DNA of 64,000 nt from Caballeronia pedi. Its GTDB lineage: Bacteria > Pseudomonadota > Gammaproteobacteria > Burkholderiales > Burkholderiaceae. A program made the position numbers and the translations under genes. The notes beneath the pieces were generated by a model. The model was not told the origin of the DNA. It did not search any database and saw only the letters and a program-made list of their open reading frames with translations. Below, one piece after another: positions 25,054 to 34,777 of this stretch (positions within the stretch are counted from its first letter, which is position 1; each line of letters opens with the position of its first letter). Location: contig NZ_FCOE02000008.1 in the NCBI RefSeq assembly GCF_001544915.2, positions 1 through 64,000 of the forward strand. The letters are read 5' to 3'.

Positions 25054-27252
25054 TCAGTGCGTTACGCCTGGCGCGATCAAATCGAGCAGATCGTCCATGT
25101 CGAAGGGCTTCGCGAGAATCGGCACGCCGAGTTGCTTCGCACGCTCCAGTTCATCGGCATAACCGGTCATCAGCACGAGCTTCTGCGACGGCAGGCGCTT
25201 CATGATCTGCTCGGCCAGATCGATGCCGTTCATGCGGCCGGGCATCTGCACGTCGGAGAGCACCAGATCGAAGCTGTGGCCCTCGCCCATCAATGCGAAC
25301 GCGGCGTCCGCGCTTTCTTCGTGGTGCACGGCGCAGCCGAGGACTTCGAGCACCGCCGTCACGCCCGCCGCGACGTCCGCGTTGTCCTCCACCAGAAGCA
25401 CCGACGTGCCGCGCAACGGCTCGTCCGCATCATGGTTGGCCGCAACGGGTGGCGGCGGCGATGCGGCATCAGGCGGCACGTACGCTTTCGATGTCGCCGG
25501 CGCCGCGCCATGATGACGCGGCAAATAAAGCCGCACGGTCGTGCCCGCGCCCGGCACGCTCGTGATGCGAGCCGTGCCGCCCGCCTGCTCACATGCGGCG
25601 AGCACCTGCGCAAGGCCGAGGCCCGTGCCCGCGCCGCGCTGCTTGGTCGTGAAAAGCGGCTCGAATGCGCGCCGCTGCACTTGTTCGGTCATGCCCTCGC
25701 CATTGTCGGTGATCGAGACGAGCACGTATTCGCCATCCGGAATATCCGTGTCCACGCCGCGCACGCGCGCGTTCTGGCAGCGGATCACGACGCGCCCGCC
25801 ATGCGGCATCGCATCGTTCGCATTCACCGCGATATTCACGAGCGCAAGCTCCAGCTCGATCGGATCGGCCATCACCTTCCATACATCCGGCGATAGCTCA
25901 AGCGTCAACGTGACAGTCGGATGAATCGACTTCTTCACGAGATCGAGCACGCTCTTCAACCAGTCGGCGGGGTCTATCAGTTCCTGCTTGAGAGGCTGCT
26001 TGCGCGCGACGCTCATCAGCCGCCGCGCGAGCGATTCCGCGCCGGCGGTCGCGCGCTCCACCGCGAGCACTTCGTTTTCGACGCCGTTGAAGTGCTTGCG
26101 CCGCGCCAGCTCCATGTTCGATCCGACCACCATCAGCAGATTGTTGAAGTCGTGAGCGACGTTCGCGACGAGATTGCCGAGCGCGCCCATGCGCCGCAAC
26201 TGCCGGCTCGATGCCTCGATGGAAAGACGTGTCGCGACTTCCGCCTGCCAGCGCTCCCACGCGGCCTGCTCGGCATCGAGGCGGCGAATCGAAAAGGCGA
26301 TCAGCAGCCACACGCCGATGCACGGCAACGCGGCGATCGCCGCGACGAGCGCGAGATTGTCGCGCCAGCGCGCTTCGACGACCGAAGCCGCATAACCCGT
26401 CGCGACATAGAGCGGATAGTCGCCCACGCGCCTGAACGCGAGCAGCCGCTCGACCTGATCGATGCTCGACCGCATGCGCACGCTGCCGTAGAGTTCGTTG
26501 TTGCGAAATGCGTTGGTGAACGGCGTGTTCGTTGCAGGTTGCGTGCTGTCCGCGTTCGTCGGAAAGCGCGCGAGGATGTTGCCGTCGCGACGATACAGCC
26601 CGATCACGACAGCGCGATCGCCAGCCGCGAGCTCGCGATAGAAATCGGTGAAATAGCTGCGTTTGAGCGCAATCGACACGACGCCCAGAAACTGCCCGTT
26701 GTGGCCGATCCGGCCCATGGTGGTCGTGAAGACATCGCTGCGCGCCACCTTGCCGCGTAGCGGCAGCGAGAAGTACGTGACGGGCGCGACCGCGCGGGCG
26801 GACTGGAAATCGTCGCGCTCCGCGATCGATACGACAGGCGCCGGAAACCAGCGGCTGTTCGCGAGCAGCCCGCCGTTTTCGCCGAACACGGAAATCGCGG
26901 CAATCTGCGCGAGCGTGCCGCTCATGTCGTCGAGCGTGCGATGCAACGCTTCTTCGCGGCTCTTGATGAGCGCGTCGTCGCTATCGCCGAGCAGATCGAC
27001 GATACGCGTCTCCAGTTGCTGATTCAGGTCGATCACCTTCAGCGCATGCTCGTTCGCCACGCGCGTCAGGCGCTGGGTCAGTTCCTGCGCATCCGCGAAG
27101 CGGCGCTGATGATCGTAATAGCCGTAGATGCACAGGCACGCGAGCGGAATCACGATCGATACGCCCAGCACCAGCAGCAGCATCTTTCGCATCGAGGCGA
27201 AATTGCGCGCGGGCAGCGGCAGATCGAATGTCGCGGTTTCGGTGGAGTCCAA
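25054..27252 (-). CDS. Hybrid sensor histidine kinase/response regulator
   Basis: A 732-residue membrane kinase. A helix at about residues 23-45 and another at about 298-322 bracket a 250-residue periplasmic sensor, probably Cache-like ('SVFGENGGLLANSRWFP'). The HisKA site is H367 in 'NVAHDFNNLLM'; the ATPase domain has 'NIAVNANDAM', 'DNGEGM' and 'GTGLGLAQV'; and a C-terminal receiver has D667 in 'LVLSDVQMPG'. The start is probably the TTG at 27252 with GGAG upstream; an ATG at 27192 is possible. It is the last gene of an apparent amtB-nadE-kinase unit. No output regulator is adjacent and the ligand is unknown. Confidence 0.9.
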   Translation of the reverse strand: MDSTETATFDLPLPARNFASMRKMLLLVLGVSIVIPLACLCIYGYYDHQRRFADAQELTQRLTRVANEHALKVIDLNQQLETRIVDLLGDSDDALIKSREEALHRTLDDMSGTLAQIAAISVFGENGGLLANSRWFPAPVVSIAERDDFQSARAVAPVTYFSLPLRGKVARSDVFTTTMGRIGHNGQFLGVVSIALKRSYFTDFYRELAAGDRAVVIGLYRRDGNILARFPTNADSTQPATNTPFTNAFRNNELYGSVRMRSSIDQVERLLAFRRVGDYPLYVATGYAASVVEARWRDNLALVAAIAALPCIGVWLLIAFSIRRLDAEQAAWERWQAEVATRLSIEASSRQLRRMGALGNLVANVAHDFNNLLMVVGSNMELARRKHFNGVENEVLAVERATAGAESLARRLMSVARKQPLKQELIDPADWLKSVLDLVKKSIHPTVTLTLELSPDVWKVMADPIELELALVNIAVNANDAMPHGGRVVIRCQNARVRGVDTDIPDGEYVLVSITDNGEGMTEQVQRRAFEPLFTTKQRGAGTGLGLAQVLAACEQAGGTARITSVPGAGTTVRLYLPRHHGAAPATSKAYVPPDAASPPPPVAANHDADEPLRGTSVLLVEDNADVAAGVTAVLEVLGCAVHHEESADAAFALMGEGHSFDLVLSDVQMPGRMNGIDLAEQIMKRLPSQKLVLMTGYADELERAKQLGVPILAKPFDMDDLLDLIAPGVTH

Positions 27253-27314
27253 GTGTTGCGTCTCCGGGAAAGCCGGGCCGGAGAAAACGTCAATCGGGCC
27301 CGGCCTTACTCTTG

Positions 27315-28172
27315 TCAGCGAAGCGCGTGCCCGCGCCAGTCGTCGTAGAGTGTGATCGGCAGCACGCGCTTGTGATGCGTCGCGTCGTAGAAGCGGTAGA
27401 TGGTCGCGTAGACCTCGTCGGAGACCGGCTTGCCTTCGAGGAAATCGTCGATGTCCTCATAGCTTATGCCGTAACTGTCTTCGTCGGGCTTCATCGGCGT
27501 GAGGGTTTCGAGGTCGGCCGTGGGCACCTTCTTCGAAATCTCGCTGCTCGCGCCGAGCAATTCCGCGAGCGCGCGCACGCGGCGCTTGTTCAGGCCGTAG
27601 AGCGGCAGCACGTCCGCGCCGCCGTCGCCGAACTTGGTGAAAAAACCCATCAGCGATTCGGCTGCGTGGTCCGTGCCGATCACGACGCCCGAGCGCGCGG
27701 CGGCCACCGCGTATTGCGCGATCATTCGCTGGCGTGCCTTGATGTTGCCGAGCACGAAGTCTTCGTGCTTGTGATCGCGATACGCGAGACCCGAGGCTGC
27801 CAGCGATTCGCGCATCGCGTCGGCGGCGGGCTTCACGTTGACGACGATTGTCTCGTCGGGCTGGATGAATGCGAGCGCGCGCTGCGCATCGGCTTCGTCG
27901 CGCTGCTCGCCGTACGGCAGGCGCATCGCGATGAAGCGCACATCGACATGGCGTGCCCGCAGGCGCTCGACCGCGAGTTGCGCGAGACGGCCCGCCGTCG
28001 ACGAATCCACGCCGCCGCTGATGCCGAGCACATAGCTCTTGAGCTTCTGCGCTTCGAGATAGTCGGCGAGGAACGCAATGCGGCGCTCGCGTTCCGCTTC
28101 GATATCGAATACGGCTGGAACCTTCAGTTCTTCGATGATGCCGGGCTGGCGGGTGGCGTGACGGTTCGACAT
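27315..28172 (-). CDS. nadE: Ammonia-dependent NAD+ synthetase
   Basis: A 285-residue NAD synthetase that amidates deamido-NAD with ammonia. The ATP pyrophosphatase P-loop is 'GISGGVDSSTAGRLA' (residues 50-64), with 'GNIKARQRMIAQYAVA', 'GTDHAAESLMGFFTKFGDGGADVLPL' and 'KKVPTADLETLTPMKPDEDSYG' as family signatures. It lacks an N-terminal nitrilase/glutaminase domain, so it relies on free ammonia. It lies 76 bp downstream of amtB on the same strand, which makes functional sense. Confidence 0.95.
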   Translation of the reverse strand: MSNRHATRQPGIIEELKVPAVFDIEAERERRIAFLADYLEAQKLKSYVLGISGGVDSSTAGRLAQLAVERLRARHVDVRFIAMRLPYGEQRDEADAQRALAFIQPDETIVVNVKPAADAMRESLAASGLAYRDHKHEDFVLGNIKARQRMIAQYAVAAARSGVVIGTDHAAESLMGFFTKFGDGGADVLPLYGLNKRRVRALAELLGASSEISKKVPTADLETLTPMKPDEDSYGISYEDIDDFLEGKPVSDEVYATIYRFYDATHHKRVLPITLYDDWRGHALR

Positions 28173-28248
28173 TGCGCGTGCTCGCTTCGCTTCTGAAGTC
28201 GCTACGTTACCGCAAGTTGCGCAGCGCCTCTATCCGCACGCGTCGATA

Positions 28249-29451
28249 TCAGCCCGCCATTTCCCGATCCGGCGTCGACGAGATGCGATGAATCGCGAGA
28301 TCCGCGCCATTGAACTCTTCTTCGCGATCGAGCCGCAGACCGACCGTCCACTTTATCGCGCCATAGACGGCCGCGCCGCCCGCGAGCGCCAGCGCGATCG
28401 CGCCCACCGTGCCGATGAGTTGCGAGCCGATCGCAACGCCGCCGATGCCGCCCAGCGCCTTCTGCCCGAAGATACCCGCCGCGATGCCGCCCCACGCGCC
28501 GCACATGCCGTGCAATGGCCATACTCCGAGCACATCGTCGATGCGCCAGCGGTTCTGCACGCACGTGAACATCTGCACGAACAGCACGCCCGCGACCGCG
28601 CCCACGATCAGCGCGCCGAGCGGGTGCATCAGGTCCGAGCCGGCGCACACCGCGACCAGACCCGCGAGCGGTCCGTTATACGTGAAGCCAGGATCATTGC
28701 GGCCCGCGAACCACGCGGCGAGCGTGCCGCCAACCATCGCCATCAGCGAATTGACCGCGACGAGGCCGCTGATCTTGTCGACGGTCTGCGCGCTCATCAC
28801 GTTGAAGCCGAACCAGCCGACCGCGAGCACCCACGCGCCCAGCGCGAGAAACGGAATGCTCGACGGCGGATGCGCCGCGATGCGCCCGTCCTTGTGATAG
28901 CGCCCGTGACGCGGCCCGAGCAACAGCACGGCAGGCAGCGCGACCCAGCCGCCGAACGCATGCACGACGACCGAGCCGGCGAAGTCATGAAACGGCGCGC
29001 CGAACGCCTGCGTCAGCCAGCCCTGAATGCCAAAGCGCTCATTCCACGCCACGCCTTCGAGCAGCGGATAAATGAAGCCGACGATCACGCAGGTCGCGAA
29101 CAGTTGCGGATTGAACTTCGCGCGCTCGGCGATGCCGCCCGACACGATCGCCGGAATCGCCGCGGCGAATGTCAGCAGGAAGAAGAAACGCACGAGCGCA
29201 TAGCCGTTGTGCTCGGCGAGGATATCGGCGCTGTGCATGAACTGCACGCCATACGCGATGTTGTAGCCGATAAAGAAGTACGCAAGCGTCGACACCGCGA
29301 AGTCCACGAGGATCTTCACGAGCGCGTTCACCTGATTTTCGCGGCGCACCGTGCCGAGTTCGAGGAACGCGAAACCGGCGTGCATCGCGAGCACCATTGC
29401 AGCGCCCAGCAGCAGAAAGAGAGTGTCGGTTCCGGATTGAAGTGCCTGCAT
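28249..29451 (-). CDS. amtB: Ammonium transporter
   Basis: A 400-residue Amt/MEP/Rh channel with about eleven membrane helices. The twin pore histidines are visible in 'DFAGSVVVHAFGGWVALPAV' and 'GVWPLHGMCGAWGGIAAGIFG'. The conserved entry segment 'HAGFAFLELGTVRRENQVNALVK' is present. There is no cleavable signal peptide at the ATG used. No glnK/glnB gene is adjacent, which is unusual for amtB. A strong sigma-54 promoter lies 32-48 bp upstream of the start, indicating control by nitrogen limitation. Confidence 0.92.
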   Translation of the reverse strand: MQALQSGTDTLFLLLGAAMVLAMHAGFAFLELGTVRRENQVNALVKILVDFAVSTLAYFFIGYNIAYGVQFMHSADILAEHNGYALVRFFFLLTFAAAIPAIVSGGIAERAKFNPQLFATCVIVGFIYPLLEGVAWNERFGIQGWLTQAFGAPFHDFAGSVVVHAFGGWVALPAVLLLGPRHGRYHKDGRIAAHPPSSIPFLALGAWVLAVGWFGFNVMSAQTVDKISGLVAVNSLMAMVGGTLAAWFAGRNDPGFTYNGPLAGLVAVCAGSDLMHPLGALIVGAVAGVLFVQMFTCVQNRWRIDDVLGVWPLHGMCGAWGGIAAGIFGQKALGGIGGVAIGSQLIGTVGAIALALAGGAAVYGAIKWTVGLRLDREEEFNGADLAIHRISSTPDREMAG

Positions 29452-29774
29452 GATTCGATCGGTCGGGAAAAGGCGCTGATTTTGCAATTTCCGGGCCAAC
29501 TTGGCGCAACGAGCATCGAAACGGTGCGCACGCCTGATTTCGCGTGGTAAAGCGTGGTGCAGTGCGCGCGTTTATCGCTCACGACGATGTGCGCGATATT
29601 GGTGCAATGCCCGTTCATGTTGCATCGAATGCACCGGTTGTGCGCCTGAATTTTCAGCATGAAGGCTGACCGTATGCCAATAGCAAGCCTTCAAAGCGCG
29701 CGCTCGCGGTGCACGTTCGCGGCGTGCCGCGAGTATCCTGAAGCCTTGGATTCGCGCGAATCGAGAGGTTATCG
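29452..29774. other. Divergent control region between amtB and a crotonase gene
   Basis: A gene-free 323-bp stretch holding the sigma-54 promoter of amtB at 29483-29499. An inverted pair of GGTGCA (29601-29606) and TGCACC (29630-29635) could be enhancer half-sites for NtrC, although the spacing is wider than the classic 17-bp palindrome. A further GGTGC lies at 29556-29560. I see no coding sequence. Confidence 0.5.
29483..29499 (-). promoter_or_regulatory. Sigma-54 (RpoN) promoter of amtB
   Basis: Read on the minus strand, the site is TTGGCCCGGAAATTGCA: GG and GC doublets separated by ten bases, matching TTGGCACG-N4-TTGC with one mismatch (A to C). It places transcription start about 20 nt before the amtB ATG. 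Sigma-54 control of amtB through NtrC is established in proteobacteria. Confidence 0.8.
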
Positions 29775-30596
29775 ATGTCATCTCGCATCGAACGCATAAG
29801 CGATCACGTGCGTACGGAAACACTCGCGCGCGATGCACGCGTCGTCACCGTCGTGCTGGATCGACCCGCGCGACGTAACGCGGTCGATCGCGGCATCGCC
29901 GATGCGTTGCGTGAAGCGTTCGTGCGCTTCGACGCGGACGATACGCTGTCGATCGCCGTGCTGTGGGGCGCGGGCGGCACGTTCTGCGCGGGCGCGGATC
30001 TCTCCGCGTTGAACGACGACGCGCGCCGCAACGAGATTCACGCCGATGGCAGCGGCCCCGGCCCGATGGGTCCCACGCGTCTCGCGCTGAACAAGCCCGT
30101 GATCGCGGCGATCGCGGGTCATGCGGTCGCGGGCGGGCTCGAACTCGCGGCGTGGTGCGATCTGCGTGTCGTCGAGGAGGACGCGGTGCTAGGCGTGTTT
30201 TGCCGACGCGTCGGCGTACCGCTCATCGACGGTGGCACGGTACGCCTGCCGCGTCTCATCGGCATGTCGCGTGCGCTGGATCTGATTCTCACCGGACGCG
30301 CGGTCGATGCGCACGAAGCGCTCGCAATCGGGCTCGTCAATCGCATCGCGCCGCATGGCGAAGCGCGCAATGTTGCGGAAACACTCGCATGCGAACTGGC
30401 CGCGCTACCGCAGGCTGCGTTGCGTACGGACCTGCGATCGGTCCATGAAAACGCGTTCGATGCCGATATCGCCCGGGCCTTGCAGCGTGAAGGCGCGAAT
30501 GGTTATCACGCGGTATTCGATGAAGGCATCGACGGCGCGGCGCGATTCGTCTCGCGTGATTCACGGGTTTCGCGGCCGAAAGGACAGGCGACATGA
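29775..30596 (+). CDS. Enoyl-CoA hydratase/crotonase family protein
   Basis: A 273-residue crotonase-fold protein. The oxyanion-hole segments are 'GTFCAGADLSAL' and 'AIAGHAVAGGLELAAWCDLRVV'. The second acid/base region reads 'FCRRVGVPLIDGGTVRLPRLIG'; the usual second catalytic glutamate position carries an aspartate-glycine context, so plain hydratase activity is not assured. It is likely to act on an acyl-CoA of unknown chain. The gene overlaps the phosphoribosyltransferase start by four bases (ATGA), an operon-like arrangement. Confidence 0.87.
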   Translation: MSSRIERISDHVRTETLARDARVVTVVLDRPARRNAVDRGIADALREAFVRFDADDTLSIAVLWGAGGTFCAGADLSALNDDARRNEIHADGSGPGPMGPTRLALNKPVIAAIAGHAVAGGLELAAWCDLRVVEEDAVLGVFCRRVGVPLIDGGTVRLPRLIGMSRALDLILTGRAVDAHEALAIGLVNRIAPHGEARNVAETLACELAALPQAALRTDLRSVHENAFDADIARALQREGANGYHAVFDEGIDGAARFVSRDSRVSRPKGQAT

Positions 30597-31243
30597 ACTC
30601 GGTGTTCGAGAACCGACGCGAGGCGGGCCGCGCGCTCGCCACGCAACTCACGCACTACGCCAATCGCGACAACGTCACCGTGCTCGCTTTACCGCGCGGT
30701 GGCGTGCCTGTTGCGTATGAAGTGGCGCGTGCGCTGCGTGCGCGACTCGACGTGCTCGTCGTGCGCAAGCTCGGCGTGCCCGTTCAACCCGAACTCGCGA
30801 TGGGCGCGATCGCATCCGGCGATGCGTTCTTTCTCGACGAGCGCATCGTGCAATACGCGGGCGTTTCGAAGGACGAACTCGATCGCGTGATCGCGAAGGA
30901 ACGCGCCGAACTCGCGCGGCGCGAGACGCTTTATCGCGGTGATAAACCGCCGCTCGACGTGAACGGGCGCGTTGCGATCGTCGTCGATGACGGCATGGCG
31001 ACCGGCGCGACGATGAAGGCCGCCGCGATGTCGCTGCGCCACGCGCATCCGGCGAAGATCGTCGCGGCGCTGCCGGTCGCGCCGCTCGACTCGGAAGCGC
31101 GTGTGGAAGATATCGTCGATGAGTTCGTTTGCGTGATGCGGCCGCATCGGTACTTCGGCGTCGGGCAGTTTTATATCGACTTCGATCAGACGAGCGATGA
31201 TGAAGTGCGCGAGTTGCTCGATGCGGCGCGCAACGATGTCTAA
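30593..31243 (+). CDS. Phosphoribosyltransferase family protein
   Basis: A 216-residue type I phosphoribosyltransferase-fold protein. The PRPP-binding loop is 'VAIVVDDGMATGATMKAA', and an N-terminal 'VLALPRGGVPVAYEVARAL' segment is typical of the stand-alone bacterial family of this type. The acceptor base is unknown. The start overlaps the crotonase stop by four bases, and the 3' end overlaps the convergent E1 gene by four bases. Confidence 0.88.
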   Translation: MNSVFENRREAGRALATQLTHYANRDNVTVLALPRGGVPVAYEVARALRARLDVLVVRKLGVPVQPELAMGAIASGDAFFLDERIVQYAGVSKDELDRVIAKERAELARRETLYRGDKPPLDVNGRVAIVVDDGMATGATMKAAAMSLRHAHPAKIVAALPVAPLDSEARVEDIVDEFVCVMRPHRYFGVGQFYIDFDQTSDDEVRELLDAARNDV

Positions 31244-33951
31244 CGCAGCCACGGCGCGTTGTGAGCCTCCTGCGTCTTGCCGTATCTCTCACGCGCGGCC
31301 TTCAACACCGCCTTGTCAATGACCGCGTCATCCACCAGCGACTTCAACGCCGCAATCACAATCGACACACGATCCACCTCGAAGAACTCGCGCAACGCCT
31401 GACGCGTATCGCTGCGGCCGAAGCCATCGGTGCCGAGCGTGACGTAGCGCCGCGGCACGTACGCGCGAATCAGTTCGGGCACGGCGCGCACGTAATCGGT
31501 CGCCGCGATCACGGGGCCGCGCGATGCGTCGAGCGCGCGCGTGACGAACGGCGTTGGTGCATCGTCGTCATTCAGGCGCGCGAGCCGCTCGCACGAAGCG
31601 CCATCGCGATGCAGTTCCGTAAAGCTCGTCACGCTCCATACGGCGGCATCGATGTTCCAGTCCTGCTCGAGCATCGCGCGCGCGGCGATTGCTTCGTTGA
31701 GGATCGCGCCGGAGCCGAGCAGTTGCACTTGCGCATCGGCTGGATCACCGTCGAGGCGATAGATGCCGCGCAGAATGCCCTCGCGCGTTTGCGCGTCCAG
31801 CGAGCCGCCAGGCACGGAAGGCTGCGCGTAATTCTCGTTGGTCACGGTGACGTAATAGAACACGTCGTTCTGGCGCGCCATCATCTCCTGCATGCCTTCA
31901 TCGACGATGGCCGCGACTTCGTACGCGAACGCGGGATCATAGGCGCGGCAGTTCGGGATCGTCGATGCGGCGAGATGGCTCGTGCCGTCCTGGTGTTGCA
32001 GGCCTTCGCCGCCGAGCGTCGTGCGCCCCGCCGTCGCGCCGATGAGAAAGCCGCGCGAGCGCTGGTCAGCCGCCGCGAAAATCAGATCGCCGATGCGCTG
32101 AAAGCCGAACATCGAATAATAGATGTAGAACGGCAGCATCGGCAGATCGTGCACGCTGTAGGAAGTCGCCGCCGCGATCCACGACGACACCGCGCCCGCC
32201 TCCGAGATGCCCTCTTCGAGAATCTGCCCGCGCGTGTCCTCGCGGTAGTACAGCATCGAGCCCATGTCCTCCGGCTCGTACAACTGGCCGAGCGGCGAAT
32301 AGATGCCGACTTGCCTGAAGAGATTCGCCATGCCGAACGTGCGCGCTTCGTCGGCGACCACGGGCACGACGCGCGGCCCGAGCGTCTTGTCCTTCAGCAG
32401 GCTGCCGAGCATGCGCACGAAGGCCATCGTCGTCGACATCTCCTTGCCGGAGGCATCGAGCGCGAACTGGCCCCACGTGTCGAGCGCGGGCGGCGTCAAC
32501 CCTTGCGACGCCTTCGCGCGACGGCGCGGCAAATAACCGCCCAAGGCTGCGCGCCGCTCGTGCAGATAGCGCATCTCGGGTGCATTGTCGGCGGGCTTGT
32601 AGAACCTGACCTGCTCGACGTCTTCATCCGACAGCGGCAGGCGGAAACGATCGCGAAACTGCTTGAGATCGTCGAGATCGAGCTTCTTCTGCTGATGCGT
32701 CGTCATGCGGCCCTGCCCGACCGTGCCCATGCCGAAGCCTTTCATCGTCTTGGCGAGGATCACCGTCGGCTGGCCCTTGTGCGCGAGCGCCTTCGCATAA
32801 GCCGCGTGCAGCTTGCGCACGTCGTGGCCGCCGCGACGCAAGCGGTCGATGTCTTCATCCGACATATGCGCGACCAGTGCCGCGAGTTCCGGATTCTGGC
32901 CGAAGAAACGTTCGCGGTTATAGCGGCCGTCATTGGCCGAGAAGGTCTGGAACTGTCCGTCGACGGTATGCGCGAATGCGCGCAGCAAGGCATTGCTGCG
33001 ATCGCGCGCGAACAGCCCATCCCAGTCCGAGCCCCACAGCACCTTGATCACGTTCCAGCCAGCGCCGGTGAATTGGGCTTCGAGTTCATCGACGATACGT
33101 CCGTTGCTGCGCACGGGACCGTCGAGCCGTTGCAGATTGCAATTGATGACGAACACGAGGTTATCGAGCTGCTCGCGCGCCGCGAGCGACAACGCACCGA
33201 TCGATTCGGGCTCGTCCATCTCGCCGTCGCCGAAGAAGCCCCACACCTTGCGGCCGTCCGTGCGCTGCAGATTGCGGTTCTGCAAATAGCGCATGAAACG
33301 CGCTTGATAGATCGAGTTGATCGGACCGATGCCCATCGAGCCGGTCGGAAATTGCCAGAAGTCGGGCATCAGCCACGGATGCGGATACGAACACAATCCC
33401 GGCCCGGCGATCTCGCGCCGATAGTGCTTCAGATGTTCTTCATCGAGAAAGCCTTCGAGATACGCGCGCGCGTACACGCCCGGTGAAGAATGCGGCTGGA
33501 AGTAGACGAGATCGCCGCCATTGTTCGCATCGGCCGCCTTGAAGAAATGATTGAAGCCGACTTCGAACAGATCCGCCGCCGACGCATAACTCGCGATATG
33601 GCCGCCGAGTTCGCCATACGCGCGATTCGCGCGCACGACCATCGCGAGCGCATTCCAGCGCAGCACGGCCGCGAGCTTTTCTTCGATGTCGAGACTGCCC
33701 GGATAAGGCGGCTGCTGCGATACGGGAATCGTATTCGCATAGGGCGTCGCACGCGCCCGCGCCGATTCCACGCCCACCGACAGTGCATGCTCCGCGAGCC
33801 TGTCGAACAGATATTGCGCGCGCTCACGGCCGACATGCGCGACGACTGCATCGAGCGCCTCCAGCCATTCGGCGGTTTCGCCGGGGTCGATATCTTCGCG
33901 CCCCTTGGCAATGGAAAGAAGCTGGTTGGTTCCGCTCGACAAGTCGGTCAT
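31240..33951 (-). CDS. mdeB: Homodimeric AceE-type 2-oxoacid dehydrogenase E1 (MdeB-like)
   Basis: A 903-residue thiamine-diphosphate enzyme of the homodimeric pyruvate dehydrogenase E1 family. The ThDP motif is '[17 protein letters not shown]', ending in 'LVFVINCN'. '[23 protein letters not shown]' and '[17 protein letters not shown]' are family-typical. No E2 (aceF) or E3 (lpd) gene is adjacent, and an Lrp-type regulator is divergent. This matches the AceE paralogue group, including Pseudomonas MdeB, which acts on 2-oxobutyrate under an Lrp-type regulator. No methionine gamma-lyase gene is here, so the substrate is inferred. A GGAG site precedes the ATG. Confidence 0.8.
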   Translation of the reverse strand: MTDLSSGTNQLLSIAKGREDIDPGETAEWLEALDAVVAHVGRERAQYLFDRLAEHALSVGVESARARATPYANTIPVSQQPPYPGSLDIEEKLAAVLRWNALAMVVRANRAYGELGGHIASYASAADLFEVGFNHFFKAADANNGGDLVYFQPHSSPGVYARAYLEGFLDEEHLKHYRREIAGPGLCSYPHPWLMPDFWQFPTGSMGIGPINSIYQARFMRYLQNRNLQRTDGRKVWGFFGDGEMDEPESIGALSLAAREQLDNLVFVINCNLQRLDGPVRSNGRIVDELEAQFTGAGWNVIKVLWGSDWDGLFARDRSNALLRAFAHTVDGQFQTFSANDGRYNRERFFGQNPELAALVAHMSDEDIDRLRRGGHDVRKLHAAYAKALAHKGQPTVILAKTMKGFGMGTVGQGRMTTHQQKKLDLDDLKQFRDRFRLPLSDEDVEQVRFYKPADNAPEMRYLHERRAALGGYLPRRRAKASQGLTPPALDTWGQFALDASGKEMSTTMAFVRMLGSLLKDKTLGPRVVPVVADEARTFGMANLFRQVGIYSPLGQLYEPEDMGSMLYYREDTRGQILEEGISEAGAVSSWIAAATSYSVHDLPMLPFYIYYSMFGFQRIGDLIFAAADQRSRGFLIGATAGRTTLGGEGLQHQDGTSHLAASTIPNCRAYDPAFAYEVAAIVDEGMQEMMARQNDVFYYVTVTNENYAQPSVPGGSLDAQTREGILRGIYRLDGDPADAQVQLLGSGAILNEAIAARAMLEQDWNIDAAVWSVTSFTELHRDGASCERLARLNDDDAPTPFVTRALDASRGPVIAATDYVRAVPELIRAYVPRRYVTLGTDGFGRSDTRQALREFFEVDRVSIVIAALKSLVDDAVIDKAVLKAARERYGKTQEAHNAPWLR

Positions 33952-34089
33952 GGCGACTCCGTTCTGGCTAAAGGAATACGTTCAAGCATATCCATTGATG
34001 CGCAGAATGTGCGTCTCATTTGGCTGCCGCCGCGCTTTGCGGTAGTGTGTTTATTCTTCAGAAAAGCCCAAAACCGGAATCTTTCGACT

Positions 34090-34620
34090 ATGACGGCAAA
34101 CGCGAAGCAGCGCCTGGACCGCACCGACATCGGTATATTGAATCAGCTTCAGCAAAACGCGCGCATCACCAATTCGGAACTCGCGCGCGCGGTGAATCTT
34201 TCGCCGACGCCCTGCTTCAATCGCGTGCGCGCGCTCGAAAAGGCGGGGCTTTTCAAGCAGCACGTCACCTTGCTCAATCCGGAAGCGCTCGGGCTTTCCA
34301 TCAACGTCTTCATTCAAGTCAGCCTGGAAAAGCAGATCAAGGATGCGCTCGCGCGTTTCGAACAGGCGATCAGCGAGCGTCCCGAAGTGATGGAGTGTTA
34401 TCTGATGACGGGCGATGCCGATTACCTTTTGCGCGTCGTGCTGCCCGATGTGGCCGCGCTCGAACGCTTCATCCTGGAACGGCTCACGAAGATGCCGGGC
34501 GTTTCCAATATCCGTTCGAGCTTCGCGCTCAAGCAGGTGCGCTACAAGACCGCGCTGCCCTTGCCCGCCTCCGGCCTGACCCTGCCCGATCCGAACGCCG
34601 ACGAAGCGGAATGGACGTGA
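34090..34620 (+). CDS. Lrp/AsnC family regulator
   Basis: A 176-residue Lrp/AsnC regulator with an N-terminal winged helix ('[47 protein letters not shown]') and a RAM domain ('[33 protein letters not shown]'). It is divergent from the AceE-type E1 gene with 138 bp between them. That gap contains an imperfect inverted repeat, GATGCGCA (33997-34004) and TGTGCGTC (34008-34015), a candidate operator. It probably controls the E1 gene in response to an amino acid, as MdeR does for mde genes. Confidence 0.9.
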   Translation: MTANAKQRLDRTDIGILNQLQQNARITNSELARAVNLSPTPCFNRVRALEKAGLFKQHVTLLNPEALGLSINVFIQVSLEKQIKDALARFEQAISERPEVMECYLMTGDADYLLRVVLPDVAALERFILERLTKMPGVSNIRSSFALKQVRYKTALPLPASGLTLPDPNADEAEWT

Positions 34621-34777
34621 TTGCCTGAACAATGCGGTCGATCCTTCCGACAAACATTAAACGCTCGCGTAAATCTTGCGATGATGCGGCGCTTCGCCTA
34701 TAACTCGTGTGGCCCATGCGGCATGTTTTCCCGGCTTGCCGCGTTCCCAGACGAAATGCCACGCACGCGAGAACAAC

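Noticed and set aside
31261..33486. A 741-codon open frame on the plus strand opposite the AceE-type E1 gene
   Set aside because: It is an antisense shadow in high-GC sequence; its product is Arg/His/Glu-rich with no domain, while the opposite strand encodes a complete, well-conserved enzyme.
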